A program made the position numbers and the translations under genes. From Lysobacter arenosi (GTDB lineage: Bacteria > Pseudomonadota > Gammaproteobacteria > Xanthomonadales > Xanthomonadaceae), in contig NZ_CP071517.1 in assembly GCF_016613475.2 (NCBI RefSeq), forward strand, positions 310,001 to 374,000: a stretch of DNA of 64,000 bases, read 5' to 3'. Positions 26,703 through 37,504 of this stretch are shown piece after piece. The stretch's first letter is position 1. Each line of letters begins with the position of its first letter. The notes below the pieces were generated by a model, which saw nothing but the letters and a program-made list of their open reading frames with translations, did not search any database and was not told the origin of the DNA.

Positions 26703-27710
26703 ATGACGCAGACCATCACGGTCATCCGTGGCGACGGTATCGGCCCGGAAATCATGGACGCCACCCTGCACGTTCTCGACACGATGGATGTCGGACTGCA
26801 GTACGAATTCGCCGACGCCGGCCTGGTCGCGCTCGAGAAGCACGGCGAGCTGCTGCCGCAGGCGACGATGGATTCCATCCGCAAGAACCGCATCGCGCTC
26901 AAGAGCCCGCTGACCACGCCGGTCGGCGAGGGCTTCAGCTCGATCAACGTCGAGCTGCGCAAGCGCTTCGATCTGTACGCCAACGTGCGTCCGGCCAAGT
27001 CGTTCCCGAACACCAAGTCGCGCTTCCCGACCGGCGTCGACCTGATCACGGTGCGCGAGAACACCGAAGGCGCCTACATCGGCGAGGGGCAGACGCTGTC
27101 GGAAGACGGTGAAGTCGCCATGCTGACCCAGAAGGTCACGCGTCGCGGTTCCGAGCGCATCGTGCGCTACGCCTTCGAGCTGGCGCGCAAGACCGGCCGC
27201 AAGAAGGTCACGGTCGTGCACAAGGCCAACATCCTCAAGTCGACGTCGGGCCTGTTCCTCAAGACCGCTCGCGCGGTGGCGACCGAATACCCGGACATCG
27301 AGTGCAACGAGATGATCGTGGACAACACCTGCATGCAGCTGGTGATGCGTCCGGAGCAGTTCGACATCATCGTCACCACCAACCTGTTCGGCGACATCAT
27401 TTCCGATCTGTGCGCGGGCCTGGTCGGTGGTCTCGGCCTGGCACCGGGCGCCAACATCGGCACGGATGCGGCGATCTTCGAGGCGGTGCACGGCACCGCT
27501 CCGGACATCGCAGGGCAGGGCAAGGCCAATCCGTGCGCGCTGCTGCTGGGCGCGGCGCAGATGCTCGACCACATCGGCCAGCCGGAAAAGGCGAGCCGCC
27601 TGCGCGCGGCGATCATCGCCACGCTCGAGGCCAAGGACTCGCTGACCCCGGACCTGGGTGGCAGCGGCAACACGATGTCCTTCGCCAAGGCGATTGCCGG
27701 GCGGATCTGA
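26703..27710 (+). CDS. icd: isocitrate dehydrogenase (NAD-type)
   Basis: A TCA-cycle enzyme converting isocitrate to 2-oxoglutarate with release of CO2. The 335-residue protein is of the short beta-decarboxylating dehydrogenase type, like mitochondrial NAD-ICDH and IPMDH, not the 416-residue NADP enzyme of E. coli. Visible motifs: IRGDGIGPEI, substrate-loop LKSPLTTPVGEGFSSINVELRKRFDLYANVRP, VRENTEGAYIGEG, and the metal/cofactor segment NLFGDIISDLCAGLVGGLGLAPGANIG followed by EAVHGTAPDIAGQGKANP. NAD preference is inferred from type and from the Xanthomonadaceae habit. Monocistronic, with a terminator 24 bases after the stop. Confidence 0.93.
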   Translation: MTQTITVIRGDGIGPEIMDATLHVLDTMDVGLQYEFADAGLVALEKHGELLPQATMDSIRKNRIALKSPLTTPVGEGFSSINVELRKRFDLYANVRPAKSFPNTKSRFPTGVDLITVRENTEGAYIGEGQTLSEDGEVAMLTQKVTRRGSERIVRYAFELARKTGRKKVTVVHKANILKSTSGLFLKTARAVATEYPDIECNEMIVDNTCMQLVMRPEQFDIIVTTNLFGDIISDLCAGLVGGLGLAPGANIGTDAAIFEAVHGTAPDIAGQGKANPCALLLGAAQMLDHIGQPEKASRLRAAIIATLEAKDSLTPDLGGSGNTMSFAKAIAGRI

Positions 27711-27733
27711 TCCGCTTCCCGGGTCGACTCCAG

Positions 27734-27757
27734 ACGGGGCGCTTCGGCGCCCCGTTT
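27734..27757 (+). terminator. intrinsic terminator after icd
   Basis: A perfect 9-base stem (ACGGGGCGC/GCGCCCCGT) closed by an exceptionally stable TTCG tetraloop, followed by TT and TTTG. It is 24 bases downstream of the icd stop. Confidence 0.85.
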
Positions 27758-27904
27758 GCGTTTGGGTGGCTCGCCGGGCCGTACACCCGCCACCGCCTCC
27801 GCGCCATCCTCACCCACGCGCCGCCATCGTTCTGCCCATGCACTCGACAGCGTCGGTGCTGCACTGCAAAATCCGCAGGCTTATAAATCCATCCGGATAG
27901 AAAG

Positions 27905-29239
27905 ATGAACGAGTCGGTCCGCCCGAGCGCCTGGGCGTTGGCACCATTGCTGCTGTTCCTGGCGCTGTTCTTCGGTGCGGGCCTGTACTACACGACCCAT
28001 GGCGAGGCGATGGGTTTCTATCAGCTGCGCGCGCCGGTGGCGATCCTGCCGGCGCTGGCGCTGTCGGCGTTCATCGCCTGGCGCCGCGGCCTCAAGCCGC
28101 TGGAGACGCTGCTGTCGGGCATGGGCGACCACAACGTGGTGCTGATGTGCCTGATCTTCCTGCTCGCCGGTGGCTTCGTCGAAGTGTCCAAGGCGATCGG
28201 GGCGGTCGACGCGATCGTCGCGCTCGGCATCGGCCACGTGCATCCGGCGCTGCTGCTGCCGGGACTGTTCGTCGTCGCCGGCTTCATCTCGCTGTCGCTG
28301 GGCACCTCGATGGGCACGATCGCCGCGGTCGCGCCAATCGCGCTGGGGGTGTCCGATGCGTCTGGCTTGGACCGCGCGCTGGTGCTCGGTGCGGTGATCG
28401 GCGGCGCGACCTTTGGCGACAACCTGTCGGTCATCTCCGACACCGCCATCGTCGCCAGTCGCACCCAGGGCTGCAGCATGCGCGACAAGTTCCGCGAGAA
28501 CCTCAAGCTGGCCCTGCCGGCGGCCGTGCTCACCGTGATCGTGCTGGGCCTGGTGGCCGATACGGCGCCGGTGCAGCCGCTGGATCCGGTCTCGCCGTGG
28601 CTGATCGTGCCGTACCTGATCGTGCTCGGGCTGGCGCTGGCCGGTGTCGACGTGATCATCGTGCTGAGCCTGGGCTTGGTGATCGCCGGCGTGTTCGGTG
28701 CGATCTTCAGCGACGAGTTCGGTGTCGCTTCGTACGCCACCCATATCTGGGAAGGCTTCGAGAGCATGATCGAGATCACCCTGTTGTCGCTGCTGGTCGG
28801 CGGCCTGGGCGCGCTGATGAAAGCCACCGGCGGACTGACCTGGCTGGCGCAGGTGATCGGTCGCTTCGCCCGTGGCCACCGCAGCCGTCGCGCTGGTGAA
28901 ATCAGCATCGCCACGCTGTCGGCGACGACGGACGTGTTCACTGCCAACAACACCGTCGCCATCCTGATCAGCGGCGGCCTTGCCCGTGACATCGCCCAGC
29001 AGCACGGCGTGCCGCCGGCGCGCGCGGCCAGCGTCCTCGACATCTTCGCCTGCGTCACGCAGGGCGTGCTGCCCTATGGCGCGCAGATCCTGCTGGCGGC
29101 ATCGCTGGGTGCGGTATCGCCGCTGGCGCTCGCCGGCAGCGTCCACTACAGCTGGTTGCTCGGTGCGATCACCGTGATCGCGATGCTGTGGCCGCGTCGC
29201 GAGAAAGCGGCCGTGCAACTGAGTCCCGATGGCGGTTGA
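27905..29239 (+). CDS. Na+/H+ antiporter, NhaC family
   Basis: A 444-residue polytopic inner-membrane protein with about eleven hydrophobic segments. It contains the NhaC-family core GFISLSLGTSMGTIAAVAPIALGV and GAVIGGATFGDNLSVISDTAIVASRTQG, where polar and acidic residues in the membrane (GDN, SDT) are characteristic. A mirrored second half has ATTDVFTANNTVAILISGG. Likely exchanges sodium for protons; some relatives carry organic ions instead. The ATG at 27905 follows AGAAAG; the gap 27711-27904 holds the icd terminator and otherwise nothing clear. A bidirectional terminator follows the stop. Confidence 0.88.
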   Translation: MNESVRPSAWALAPLLLFLALFFGAGLYYTTHGEAMGFYQLRAPVAILPALALSAFIAWRRGLKPLETLLSGMGDHNVVLMCLIFLLAGGFVEVSKAIGAVDAIVALGIGHVHPALLLPGLFVVAGFISLSLGTSMGTIAAVAPIALGVSDASGLDRALVLGAVIGGATFGDNLSVISDTAIVASRTQGCSMRDKFRENLKLALPAAVLTVIVLGLVADTAPVQPLDPVSPWLIVPYLIVLGLALAGVDVIIVLSLGLVIAGVFGAIFSDEFGVASYATHIWEGFESMIEITLLSLLVGGLGALMKATGGLTWLAQVIGRFARGHRSRRAGEISIATLSATTDVFTANNTVAILISGGLARDIAQQHGVPPARAASVLDIFACVTQGVLPYGAQILLAASLGAVSPLALAGSVHYSWLLGAITVIAMLWPRREKAAVQLSPDGG

Positions 29240-29245
29240 AGAAAC

Positions 29246-29277
29246 AAAAAAGGGCGCGGATCTCCGCGCCCTTTTTC
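29246..29277. terminator. bidirectional terminator between nhaC and Bax-inhibitor gene
   Basis: Stem AGGGCGCGGA/TCCGCGCCCT preceded by an A-run and followed by a T-run, so it works on both strands, serving two convergent genes. Confidence 0.9.
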
Positions 29278-29294
29278 ATTGCGAAGGAGTGGAC

Positions 29295-30053
29295 TCAGTC
29301 GCGCGACTGCAGCTTCGACAGCAGGCGCAGGAACTCGACGTACAGCCACACCAGCGTGACCATCAGTCCGAACGCGCCGTACCACTCCATGTACTTCGGG
29401 GCGTTCTGTTCAACGCCAGTCTCGATGAAGTCGAAATCCAGCACCAGGTTCATCGCCGCGATGACCACCACGAACAGGCTGAAGCCGATGCCGATCAGGC
29501 CGGACTCGTGGATGTAGGGCACGTTGATGCCGAACATGCCAAGGCCCATCGTCACCAGGTAGAGCAGGGCGATGCCACCGGTGGCCGCGACCACACCCAG
29601 CTTGAAGTTCTCGGTCGCGCGGATCAGGCCCGAGCGATAGGCAAAGAGCAGGGCGAACAGCGTGCCGATGGTCAGCATCACCGCCTGCAGCACGATGCCC
29701 TCGAAACGATGGTTGTACATGGCCGAGATCGCGCCGAGGAAGAAGCCCTCGACCAGCGCGTACAGCGGCGCCGTCACCGGCGACCATTCCTTCTTGAACG
29801 CGGTGACCAGGGCCAGCACCAGGCCGCCGATCGCGCCGCCCCACAGGTAGGGGCCTGCGCCGACCGGGCCGGCGGCGGTGAAGCTGATCTGGCTCCAGGC
29901 GAAGGTCGCGGTGATCACGCACAGCAGCAACAGCAGACCGGTCTTGTTGACCGTGCCGACCAGCGTCATGGCATCGCCGTCGCGGCGCACCACCGTGCCG
30001 CTGCCGAGGTCCAGAAAAGTGGTGTCCTTGAGTGCCGGATTGCCGCTGCGCAT
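29295..30053 (-). CDS. Bax inhibitor-1/YccA family membrane protein
   Basis: A 252-residue inner-membrane protein with seven hydrophobic helices from about residue 35 to 245. Family signatures are the central PLYALVEGFFLGAISAMYNHRFEGIVLQAVMLT, where acidic residues sit in the membrane, and the C-terminal MEWYGAFGLMVTLVWLYVEFLRLL. The BI-1 (TMBIM) family includes pH-sensitive calcium leak channels and E. coli YccA, an FtsH modulator; the role here is open. The start at MRSGNPALKDTTF (ATG 30053) has AAGGGGA upstream; a longer frame lacks a binding site. Confidence 0.9.
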   Translation of the reverse strand: MRSGNPALKDTTFLDLGSGTVVRRDGDAMTLVGTVNKTGLLLLLCVITATFAWSQISFTAAGPVGAGPYLWGGAIGGLVLALVTAFKKEWSPVTAPLYALVEGFFLGAISAMYNHRFEGIVLQAVMLTIGTLFALLFAYRSGLIRATENFKLGVVAATGGIALLYLVTMGLGMFGINVPYIHESGLIGIGFSLFVVVIAAMNLVLDFDFIETGVEQNAPKYMEWYGAFGLMVTLVWLYVEFLRLLSKLQSRD

Positions 30054-30137
30054 GCGTGTCCCCTTGTTTCGAATCGATGGAATGTGAACGGGGCGAGCAT
30101 ACACGCTGGGATGGAGCCGGTTCGAGGCATCGCGTCG

Positions 30138-30166
30138 TTGACATGGACGCGTCGTCCGCCCAAACT
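30138..30166 (+). promoter_or_regulatory. candidate promoter of tRNA-Pro/Arg/His
   Basis: A perfect -35 box TTGACA (30138-30143) is followed after 17 bases by CAAACT (30161-30166), a poor -10 box. The start would fall about 38 bases ahead of tRNA-Pro. Confidence 0.5.
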
Positions 30167-30210
30167 AGCCGGCCTTTCGCGGCGTTGGCGCGCAACGAAA
30201 GTCCGGGACT

Positions 30211-30287
30211 CGGGGTATAGCTCAGCCTGGTAGAGCGCCAGCTTTGGGAGCTGGATGTCGTGGGTTCGAATCCCTCTGCCCCGACCA
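30211..30287 (+). tRNA. tRNA-Pro (anticodon TGG)
   Basis: 77 nt cloverleaf including the encoded CCA: acceptor CGGGGTA/TGCCCCG with one wobble pair, GTTCGAATC T-arm, anticodon loop TTTGGGA with TGG. First gene of a five-tRNA group upstream of tig. Confidence 0.95.
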
Positions 30288-30354
30288 TCCGCCAGGTGCT
30301 CGACCGCCGTTCCGCCGAGTGCCAGTTTCGAGTGTCAGTTAAGATGCAACGCTG

Positions 30355-30431
30355 GCGCCCGTAGCTCAACCGGATAGAGCACCGGCCTTCTAAGCCGGTG
30401 GTTGTGGGTTCGAGTCCCGCCGGGCGCGCCA
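30355..30431 (+). tRNA. tRNA-Arg (anticodon TCT)
   Basis: 77 nt with CCA encoded: acceptor GCGCCCG/CGGGCGC, anticodon stem CGGCC/GGCCG region with loop giving TCT, T-arm GTTCGAGTC. It follows tRNA-Pro by 67 bases, without a terminator between, so probably one precursor. Confidence 0.95.
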
Positions 30432-30495
30432 AACATGTGGGTCTGGCATTCGTGCCGGCACACATGCCAGAAACACCGCGAAAACAAGCTTTATG

Positions 30496-30572
30496 GTGGC
30501 TGTAGCTCAGTTGGTTAGAGTACTGGATTGTGATTCCAGATGTCGGGGGTTCGAGTCCCCTCAGCCACCCCA
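30496..30572 (+). tRNA. tRNA-His (anticodon GTG)
   Basis: 77 nt with CCA: acceptor GTGGCTG/CAGCCAC and discriminator C, with a genomic G at -1 (30495) able to pair to it as histidyl-tRNA requires. Anticodon loop TTGTGAT with GTG. Confidence 0.95.
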
Positions 30573-30590
30573 TTTTGTTGTTGTGTGATG

Positions 30591-30619
30591 TTGGCGAGAT
30601 CGATTTTTGTTGTTATGAT
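30591..30619 (+). promoter_or_regulatory. candidate promoter of tRNA-Lys
   Basis: TTGGCG (30591-30596), 17 bases, TATGAT (30614-30619) in an AT-rich patch between tRNA-His and tRNA-Lys. A start near 30626 would give a leader of about 12 bases. Confidence 0.55.
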
Positions 30620-30637
30620 TTCGCACCTAGTTGTTCC

Positions 30638-30713
30638 GGGCCGTTAGCTCAGTTGGTAGAGCAGTTGACTCTTAATCAATAGGTCCAAGGTTCGAATCCT
30701 TGACGGCCCACCA
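30638..30713 (+). tRNA. tRNA-Lys (anticodon CTT)
   Basis: 76 nt with CCA: acceptor GGGCCGT/ACGGCCC, anticodon stem GTTGA/TCAAT around loop CTCTTAA with CTT, T-arm GTTCGAATC. Confidence 0.95.
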
Positions 30714-30720
30714 ATCCCGG

Positions 30721-30755
30721 AAAAGCACCTGGCAACCCCAGGTGCTTTTTTCTTT
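30721..30755 (+). terminator. intrinsic terminator after tRNA-Lys
   Basis: Stem AAAAGCACCTGG/CCAGGTGCTTTT with a CAACC loop and a long T-run. It closes the tRNA-Pro to tRNA-Lys part of the group, so tRNA-Leu must have its own start. Confidence 0.92.
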
Positions 30756-30809
30756 TCAGGCCCCCGGCCTAGAATGCCGCCGCGACGGTCTCGTCCCCGG
30801 GCTGGCAGC

Positions 30810-30894
30810 GCGAAAGTGGCGGAATTGGTAGACGCCCTGGATTTAGGTTCCAGTGCCGCAAGGCGTGCGGGTTCGAGTCCCGCCTTTCGCACCA
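30810..30894 (+). tRNA. tRNA-Leu (anticodon TAG)
   Basis: 85 nt class II tRNA with CCA: acceptor GCGAAAG/CTTTCGC, anticodon stem CTGGA/TCCAG around TTTAGGT with TAG, and a long variable arm (TGCCGCAAGGCGT). Confidence 0.95.
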
Positions 30895-30920
30895 GCCTGC
30901 CGTACCGGCAGGCTGATATT
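30893..30920 (+). terminator. terminator-like hairpin after tRNA-Leu
   Basis: Perfect 10-base stem CAGCCTGCCG/CGGCAGGCTG with a TAC loop, then ATATTTGT. It begins inside the encoded CCA end. The rest of the 30895-31161 gap before tig contains no clear promoter. Confidence 0.65.
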
Positions 30921-31161
30921 TGTAGTTGAACGAGCGCTCGCGAGCGGTTGCCCCGACGGGCCCGGCCCTGGCGTTTCCGGGCCGGCCCCGGCCCCCCGCA
31001 ACCGGCCTCTCCCTGAATCCGTCCCCACGCTGGCGGCGCGGCCCGTAATCGGCGAAACTATTCCGTTCCGCTGGCCGGCGGGCTTGTTTTCGCTGCGGCC
31101 GCGGTCGGACAGGATCATCAACATCGTGCCGTGGCTGGTCGCCGCGGTGGCAGGAGTGGAT

Positions 31162-32457
31162 ATGCAAGTTTCGGTCGAATCGCTCGGTAACCTCGAACGT
31201 CGCATGACTTTCAGCCTCCCGGCGGATCGCCTGGAAGCTGTGGTCGGCGGCCGCCTGCGCGAGATCTCGCGCGGCGCCAAGATCAAGGGTTTCCGCCCCG
31301 GCAAGGTCCCCGCCAAGGTGATCGAGCAGCGCTTCGGCGCCCAGGTCCGCGCCGAAGTTCTCGACGGCCTGCTGCGCGAGGGCTTCAGCAATGCCGTGCG
31401 CGAGCAGTCGCTGCAGATCGCCGGCAACCCGCAGATCGTCCCGGCCTCGGACGCCGAGCTGGCCTACGTGGCCACCTTCGAAGTGGTGCCGGACTTCGGT
31501 GACATCGACGTCGCCAAGCTCAACGTCATCCGTCATACCGCCGAAGTCAGCGACGCCGATATCGACGCGATGATCGAGAACCTGCGCATGCAGCGCCGCA
31601 GCTGGAACGCGGTCGAGCGCGAAGCCGCCACCGGCGACGCGGTCGAGATCGAGACCTGGTCGCAGGTCGGCGACGACCGCCTGCCCGCCGAGGGCGTCGA
31701 GCGCGGTGCCACGATCATCGGTTCGGCTTCCATGCTGCCGGCGATCGAGTCGGCCCTGGTCGGCCTCAAGGCTGGCGACGAGAAGGTTGCCGAGATCGAG
31801 TTCCCGGCCGACTGGCGCGTGCCGCAGTTCGCCGGCCGCACCGCCCAGGTCAACCTCAAGGCGACCAAGGTGTCCGAGCCGGTGCTGCCGGACGTCGACT
31901 TTGCCTTCATCAAGAGCTTCGGCGTGCGCAGCGGCGATGCCGAGCAGTTCCGCGCCGACATCCGCAGCAACCTGGAGCGCGAGCTCAAGGGCGCGCTGAT
32001 GACCCGCCTGCGTCGTGAAGTCGGCGAGCAGCTGATTGCCGGTTACTCGCACGTCGAGATGCCGCCGAAGCTGGTCGAAGGCGAGGCCCGCGACATGGCC
32101 CGCCAGACCATCGAGCAGGCCCGCCGCCAGGGCCGTGCGATCGGCGAGATCCCGGCCGACGCCCACATGGGCTTCATGGACGCCGCGCGCAAGCGCGTGC
32201 TGGTCGGCCTGATCGTCGGCGAGATCGCTCGCCGCAACGAGCTGCGCCTGGAGCCCAAGCGCGTCACCGAAACCCTGCAGCTGATTGCCTCGACCTACGA
32301 GGAACCGCAGCAGGTGATCGAGCTGTACCGCAACGACGCCCAGCTGATGTCGGGCCTGCAGGCTCGCGTGATGGAAGAGCAGGTGATCGACTGGATCGCC
32401 GAGCGCGCCCAGCACACCGAGCAGCCGTTGTCGTTCAACGAGGCGATCCGCCAGTAA
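31162..32457 (+). CDS. tig: trigger factor
   Basis: Ribosome-bound chaperone and prolyl isomerase, 431 residues (E. coli 432). The N-terminal ribosome-binding domain has [17 protein letters not shown] and the signature [17 protein letters not shown] near residue 45-60. The FKBP-like domain (about 150-245) has [13 protein letters not shown] and [11 protein letters not shown]. The helical C-terminal arms close the protein ([22 protein letters not shown]). The ATG at 31162 follows CAGGAG; the in-frame sequence upstream runs back into tRNA-Leu and is not coding. First of the tig-clpP-clpX-lon set; a large hairpin and a heat-shock promoter separate it from clpP. Confidence 0.97.
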   Translation: MQVSVESLGNLERRMTFSLPADRLEAVVGGRLREISRGAKIKGFRPGKVPAKVIEQRFGAQVRAEVLDGLLREGFSNAVREQSLQIAGNPQIVPASDAELAYVATFEVVPDFGDIDVAKLNVIRHTAEVSDADIDAMIENLRMQRRSWNAVEREAATGDAVEIETWSQVGDDRLPAEGVERGATIIGSASMLPAIESALVGLKAGDEKVAEIEFPADWRVPQFAGRTAQVNLKATKVSEPVLPDVDFAFIKSFGVRSGDAEQFRADIRSNLERELKGALMTRLRREVGEQLIAGYSHVEMPPKLVEGEARDMARQTIEQARRQGRAIGEIPADAHMGFMDAARKRVLVGLIVGEIARRNELRLEPKRVTETLQLIASTYEEPQQVIELYRNDAQLMSGLQARVMEEQVIDWIAERAQHTEQPLSFNEAIRQ

Positions 32458-32472
32458 TCGCTGCTCCCGGCG

Positions 32473-32510
32473 CCACGACGGCGGCACCGCCACGGTGCGG
32501 TCCGTCGTGG
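32473..32510 (+). terminator. two-tier hairpin between tig and clpP
   Basis: Outer stem CCACGACGG (32473-32481) with CCGTCGTGG (32502-32510) encloses an inner hairpin GCACCG/CGGTGC. No T-run follows, so it may attenuate or protect the tig transcript rather than stop it fully. Confidence 0.5.
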
Positions 32511-32535
32511 TCGAAGGGAAGTAGCGCGCGTGCCC

Positions 32536-32564
32536 CTTGCGCTCCGGTCCGGTTGGCCCCAATT
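32536..32564 (+). promoter_or_regulatory. candidate sigma-32 promoter of clpP
   Basis: CTTGCG (32536-32541), a 15-base spacer and CCCCAATT (32557-32564) resemble the heat-shock consensus CTTGAA-N13-17-CCCCATNT. A start near 32572 gives a leader of about 50 bases before the clpP ATG. Confidence 0.65.
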
Positions 32565-32622
32565 TGACCGTACTACGCTTCCAGTTAGCGCCCAATCCCA
32601 GACCCAAGGTGCCGTTGAATCC

Positions 32623-33249
32623 ATGGACAACCTGACCCGAGCTTTGAATCTCGTCCCGATGGTGGTCGAACAGACCAGCCGCGGCGAGCGTGCCTACGAC
32701 ATCTATTCGCGCCTGCTCAAGGAGCGCGTGATCTTCCTGGTCGGCGGCGTCGATGACCATGTCGCCAACGTGATCGTGGCGCAGATGCTGTTCCTCGAGG
32801 CCGAGAACCCCGAGAAGGACATCAGCCTGTACATCAACTCGCCCGGTGGCGTTGTCACCGCCGGCCTGGCGATCTACGACACCATGCAGTACATCAAGCC
32901 GGACGTGAGCACCATCTGCGTCGGCCAGGCCGCCTCGATGGGCGCGCTGCTGCTGGCGGCCGGTGCCAAGGGCAAGCGTTACGCCCTGCCGAACTCGCGC
33001 GTGATGATCCACCAGCCGCTGGGCGGCTTCCAGGGCCAGGCCACGGACATCGACATCCATGCCCGCGAGATCCTGACCCTGCGCCAGCGCCTCAACGAGA
33101 TCCTCGCCAAGCACACCGGCCAGGCCCTTGAGACCATCGCGCGTGACACCGAGCGCGACAACTTCAAGAGCGCCGAGGCCGCCCGCGAGTACGGTCTGGT
33201 TGACCAGGTGCTGGAACGGCGCCCGGAAGACTCGATCCAGACCAGCTGA
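32623..33249 (+). CDS. clpP: ATP-dependent Clp protease proteolytic subunit
   Basis: Serine-protease subunit that forms the 14-mer chamber served by ClpX or ClpA. The 208-residue protein has the catalytic triad Ser105 ([11 protein letters not shown]), His130 ([10 protein letters not shown]) and Asp179 (DTERDNF). [21 protein letters not shown] is the substrate-binding strand region. The start [17 protein letters not shown] fits E. coli ClpP including its short propeptide; a longer in-frame reading would begin inside the heat-shock promoter and is rejected. clpX follows after 186 bases with a hairpin between. Confidence 0.97.
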   Translation: MDNLTRALNLVPMVVEQTSRGERAYDIYSRLLKERVIFLVGGVDDHVANVIVAQMLFLEAENPEKDISLYINSPGGVVTAGLAIYDTMQYIKPDVSTICVGQAASMGALLLAAGAKGKRYALPNSRVMIHQPLGGFQGQATDIDIHAREILTLRQRLNEILAKHTGQALETIARDTERDNFKSAEAAREYGLVDQVLERRPEDSIQTS

Positions 33250-33306
33250 GACAGCCCCCTGAGTCCGTCCAAGGTCGTTGATCCAGCAGTCATTTAGGCC
33301 AACGAG

Positions 33307-33327
33307 CCGGCCCGCGAAGCGGGCCGG
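33307..33327 (+). terminator. hairpin between clpP and clpX
   Basis: Perfect 9-base stem CCGGCCCGC/GCGGGCCGG with a GAA loop, 58 bases after the clpP stop. No proper T-run follows (AGCGCTGTGTTATTC), so partial termination or 3'-end protection is likelier than a full stop. A separate clpX promoter downstream cannot be excluded (TTATTC at about 33336). Confidence 0.5.
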
Positions 33328-33393
33328 AGCGCTGTGTTATTCTCGGGCCGTAGCACCTGAACGCGTCCAGCCTTGGACGGGTTCCGGCACGAG

Positions 33394-33423
33394 CACCACC
33401 AAAAGCACCACCAAAAGCACCAC
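33394..33423 (+). repeat. 12-base tandem repeat in the clpX leader
   Basis: Two and a half copies of CACCACCAAAAG end 13 bases before the clpX ATG. The unit is C/A-only apart from one G, so the RNA leader should be unstructured. No Shine-Dalgarno sequence is seen at the normal distance. Confidence 0.85.
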
Positions 33424-33435
33424 TTGGGCACAAGC

Positions 33436-34725
33436 ATGAGCGACGACCGACAGGGCCGCAGCACCGGCGACAGCAACAAGATTCTGTATTGCTCGTTCTG
33501 CGGGAAGAGCCAGCACGAGGTCCGCAAGCTGATTGCGGGTCCGAGCGTCTTCATCTGCGATGAGTGCGTCGAGCTGTGCAACGACATCATCCGCGAGGAA
33601 CTCGAGGAAAAGGCGCAGTCGGCACGCAGCCACCTGCCCAAGCCGCGCGAGATCCTCGAGGTGCTCGACCAGTACGTGATCGGCCAGACGCGCGCCAAGC
33701 GCACGCTCGCGGTCGCCGTGTACAACCATTACAAGCGCATCGAGAGCCGTCAGAAGAACGACGACGTCGAGCTCGCCAAGTCCAACATCCTGCTGGTCGG
33801 TCCGACCGGTTCGGGCAAGACGCTGCTGGCCGAAACGCTGGCGCGCCTGCTCAACGTACCGTTCACGATCGCCGATGCGACCACGCTGACCGAAGCCGGC
33901 TATGTCGGCGAGGACGTGGAAAACATCATCCAGAAGCTGCTGCAGAAGTGCGACTACGACGTCGAGAAGGCGCAGCAGGGCATCGTCTACATCGACGAGA
34001 TCGACAAGATCTCGCGCAAGAGCGACAACCCGTCGATCACCCGTGACGTGTCCGGCGAAGGCGTGCAGCAGGCGCTGCTCAAGCTGATCGAAGGCACCGT
34101 TGCCAGCGTGCCGCCGCAGGGCGGTCGCAAGCATCCGCAGCAGGAGTTCCTGCAGGTCGACACGCGCAACATCCTGTTCGTCGTCGGCGGCGCGTTCGCC
34201 GGCCTGGACAAGATCATCCAGCAGCGCAGCACCGAGGCCGGTGGCATCGGCTTCGGCGCCAAGGTCAAGAGCAGCGAGCGCAAGTCCGACATCGGCAAGC
34301 TGCTGGCCGACGTCGAGCCGGAAGACCTGATCAAGTTCGGCCTGATCCCCGAGTTCGTCGGCCGCCTGCCGGTGGTCGCCACGCTCGAGGAGCTCGACGA
34401 GCCGGCGCTGGTCAAGATCCTGACCGAGCCGAAGAACGCGATCACCAAGCAGTTCAAGAAGCTGTTCGACATGGAAGGCGTGGAGCTGGAGTTCCGCCCG
34501 GACGCCCTGGCCGCGATCGCCCGCAAGGCACTCAAGCGCAAGACCGGTGCCCGTGGCCTGCGCACGATCGTCGAGTCGGTGCTGCTCGACACCATGTACG
34601 AGCTGCCCTCGCTCGAGAACGTCAGCAAGGTCGTCGTCGACGAGTCCGTGATCGACCACAAGACCGAGCCGTACCTGATCTACCAGACGCCGCCGGCCGC
34701 TCCCAAGGTCGCCTCGGCAGACTGA
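33436..34725 (+). CDS. clpX: Clp protease ATP-binding subunit ClpX
   Basis: AAA+ unfoldase that feeds ClpP; 429 residues (E. coli 424). The N-terminal zinc-binding domain has [11 protein letters not shown] and [10 protein letters not shown] (four Cys). Walker A is [11 protein letters not shown], the pore loop GYVGED, Walker [14 protein letters not shown], and the IGF-type ClpP-contact loop lies in GGIGFGAKV. The C-terminal small domain is [26 protein letters not shown]. The ATG at 33436 agrees with family starts. A TTG 21 codons earlier would add a His-rich leader encoded by the tandem repeat; this is considered non-coding. Confidence 0.96.
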   Translation: MSDDRQGRSTGDSNKILYCSFCGKSQHEVRKLIAGPSVFICDECVELCNDIIREELEEKAQSARSHLPKPREILEVLDQYVIGQTRAKRTLAVAVYNHYKRIESRQKNDDVELAKSNILLVGPTGSGKTLLAETLARLLNVPFTIADATTLTEAGYVGEDVENIIQKLLQKCDYDVEKAQQGIVYIDEIDKISRKSDNPSITRDVSGEGVQQALLKLIEGTVASVPPQGGRKHPQQEFLQVDTRNILFVVGGAFAGLDKIIQQRSTEAGGIGFGAKVKSSERKSDIGKLLADVEPEDLIKFGLIPEFVGRLPVVATLEELDEPALVKILTEPKNAITKQFKKLFDMEGVELEFRPDALAAIARKALKRKTGARGLRTIVESVLLDTMYELPSLENVSKVVVDESVIDHKTEPYLIYQTPPAAPKVASAD

Positions 34726-34757
34726 GCCGGCCCCTCCGATGGAGGGTTGCCCGGCCC

Positions 34758-34779
34758 CTCCCGGCCGACCGGCCGGGAG
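34758..34779 (+). terminator. hairpin after clpX
   Basis: Perfect 9-base stem CTCCCGGCC/GGCCGGGAG with a GACC loop, 33 bases past the clpX stop, without a T-run. It precedes an AT-rich patch with the direct repeat ATTAAT at 34818 and 34828. Confidence 0.5.
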
Positions 34780-34865
34780 CCAGCGCCAATGTGCGCTTAT
34801 TCAGTGCTAATTGCCTGATTAATAAGGATTAATTGTGACCGGCCCGCAGCTTTCCCTGCGCGCCG

Positions 34866-34894
34866 CTTGCATCCTTTCTCGCGGACCCCCATAA
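34866..34894 (+). promoter_or_regulatory. candidate sigma-32 promoter of lon
   Basis: CTTGCA (34866-34871), a 15-base spacer and CCCCATAA (34887-34894). The -10 element is a near-exact heat-shock match and the spacer is the same as in front of clpP. A start near 34902 leaves about 69 bases of leader. Confidence 0.7.
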
Positions 34895-34970
34895 CCGTGG
34901 CCATGGGCTTTGAAGCCCACCGATCCCTCGGGCCCCAGGCCCGTCCACGCCTATTCCGGAGTTCCCCCTC

Positions 34971-37403
<2,433 letters not shown>

Positions 37404-37467
37404 TCAGTTGCACTTGTTCCCATCACGCTGATGACGCTGGAAGCCGCGCCACAGCTAGCTTTCAGGC

Positions 37468-37496
37468 TTGCACCCCTAAAATGCCGCTGGTATAAC
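37468..37496 (+). promoter_or_regulatory. sigma-70 promoter of hupB
   Basis: TTGCAC (37468-37473), 17-base spacer, TATAAC (37491-37496): five-of-six -10 and four-of-six -35 matches at ideal spacing. Transcription would begin near 37503, at the foot of the stem-loop described next. Confidence 0.75.
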
Positions 37497-37504
37497 GGCT
37501 GCGA

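Noticed and set aside
30211..30894. Genomic island at the tRNA cluster
   Set aside because: tRNA genes often anchor islands, but no integrase, direct attachment repeat or change in base use was seen; flanking genes are core.
30853..31161. N-terminal extension of trigger factor
   Set aside because: The frame starts inside tRNA-Leu and a clear ATG with CAGGAG at 31162 gives the family N-terminus.
32530..32622. N-terminal extension of ClpP
   Set aside because: It covers the candidate heat-shock promoter, and ClpP homologues begin near MDNL.
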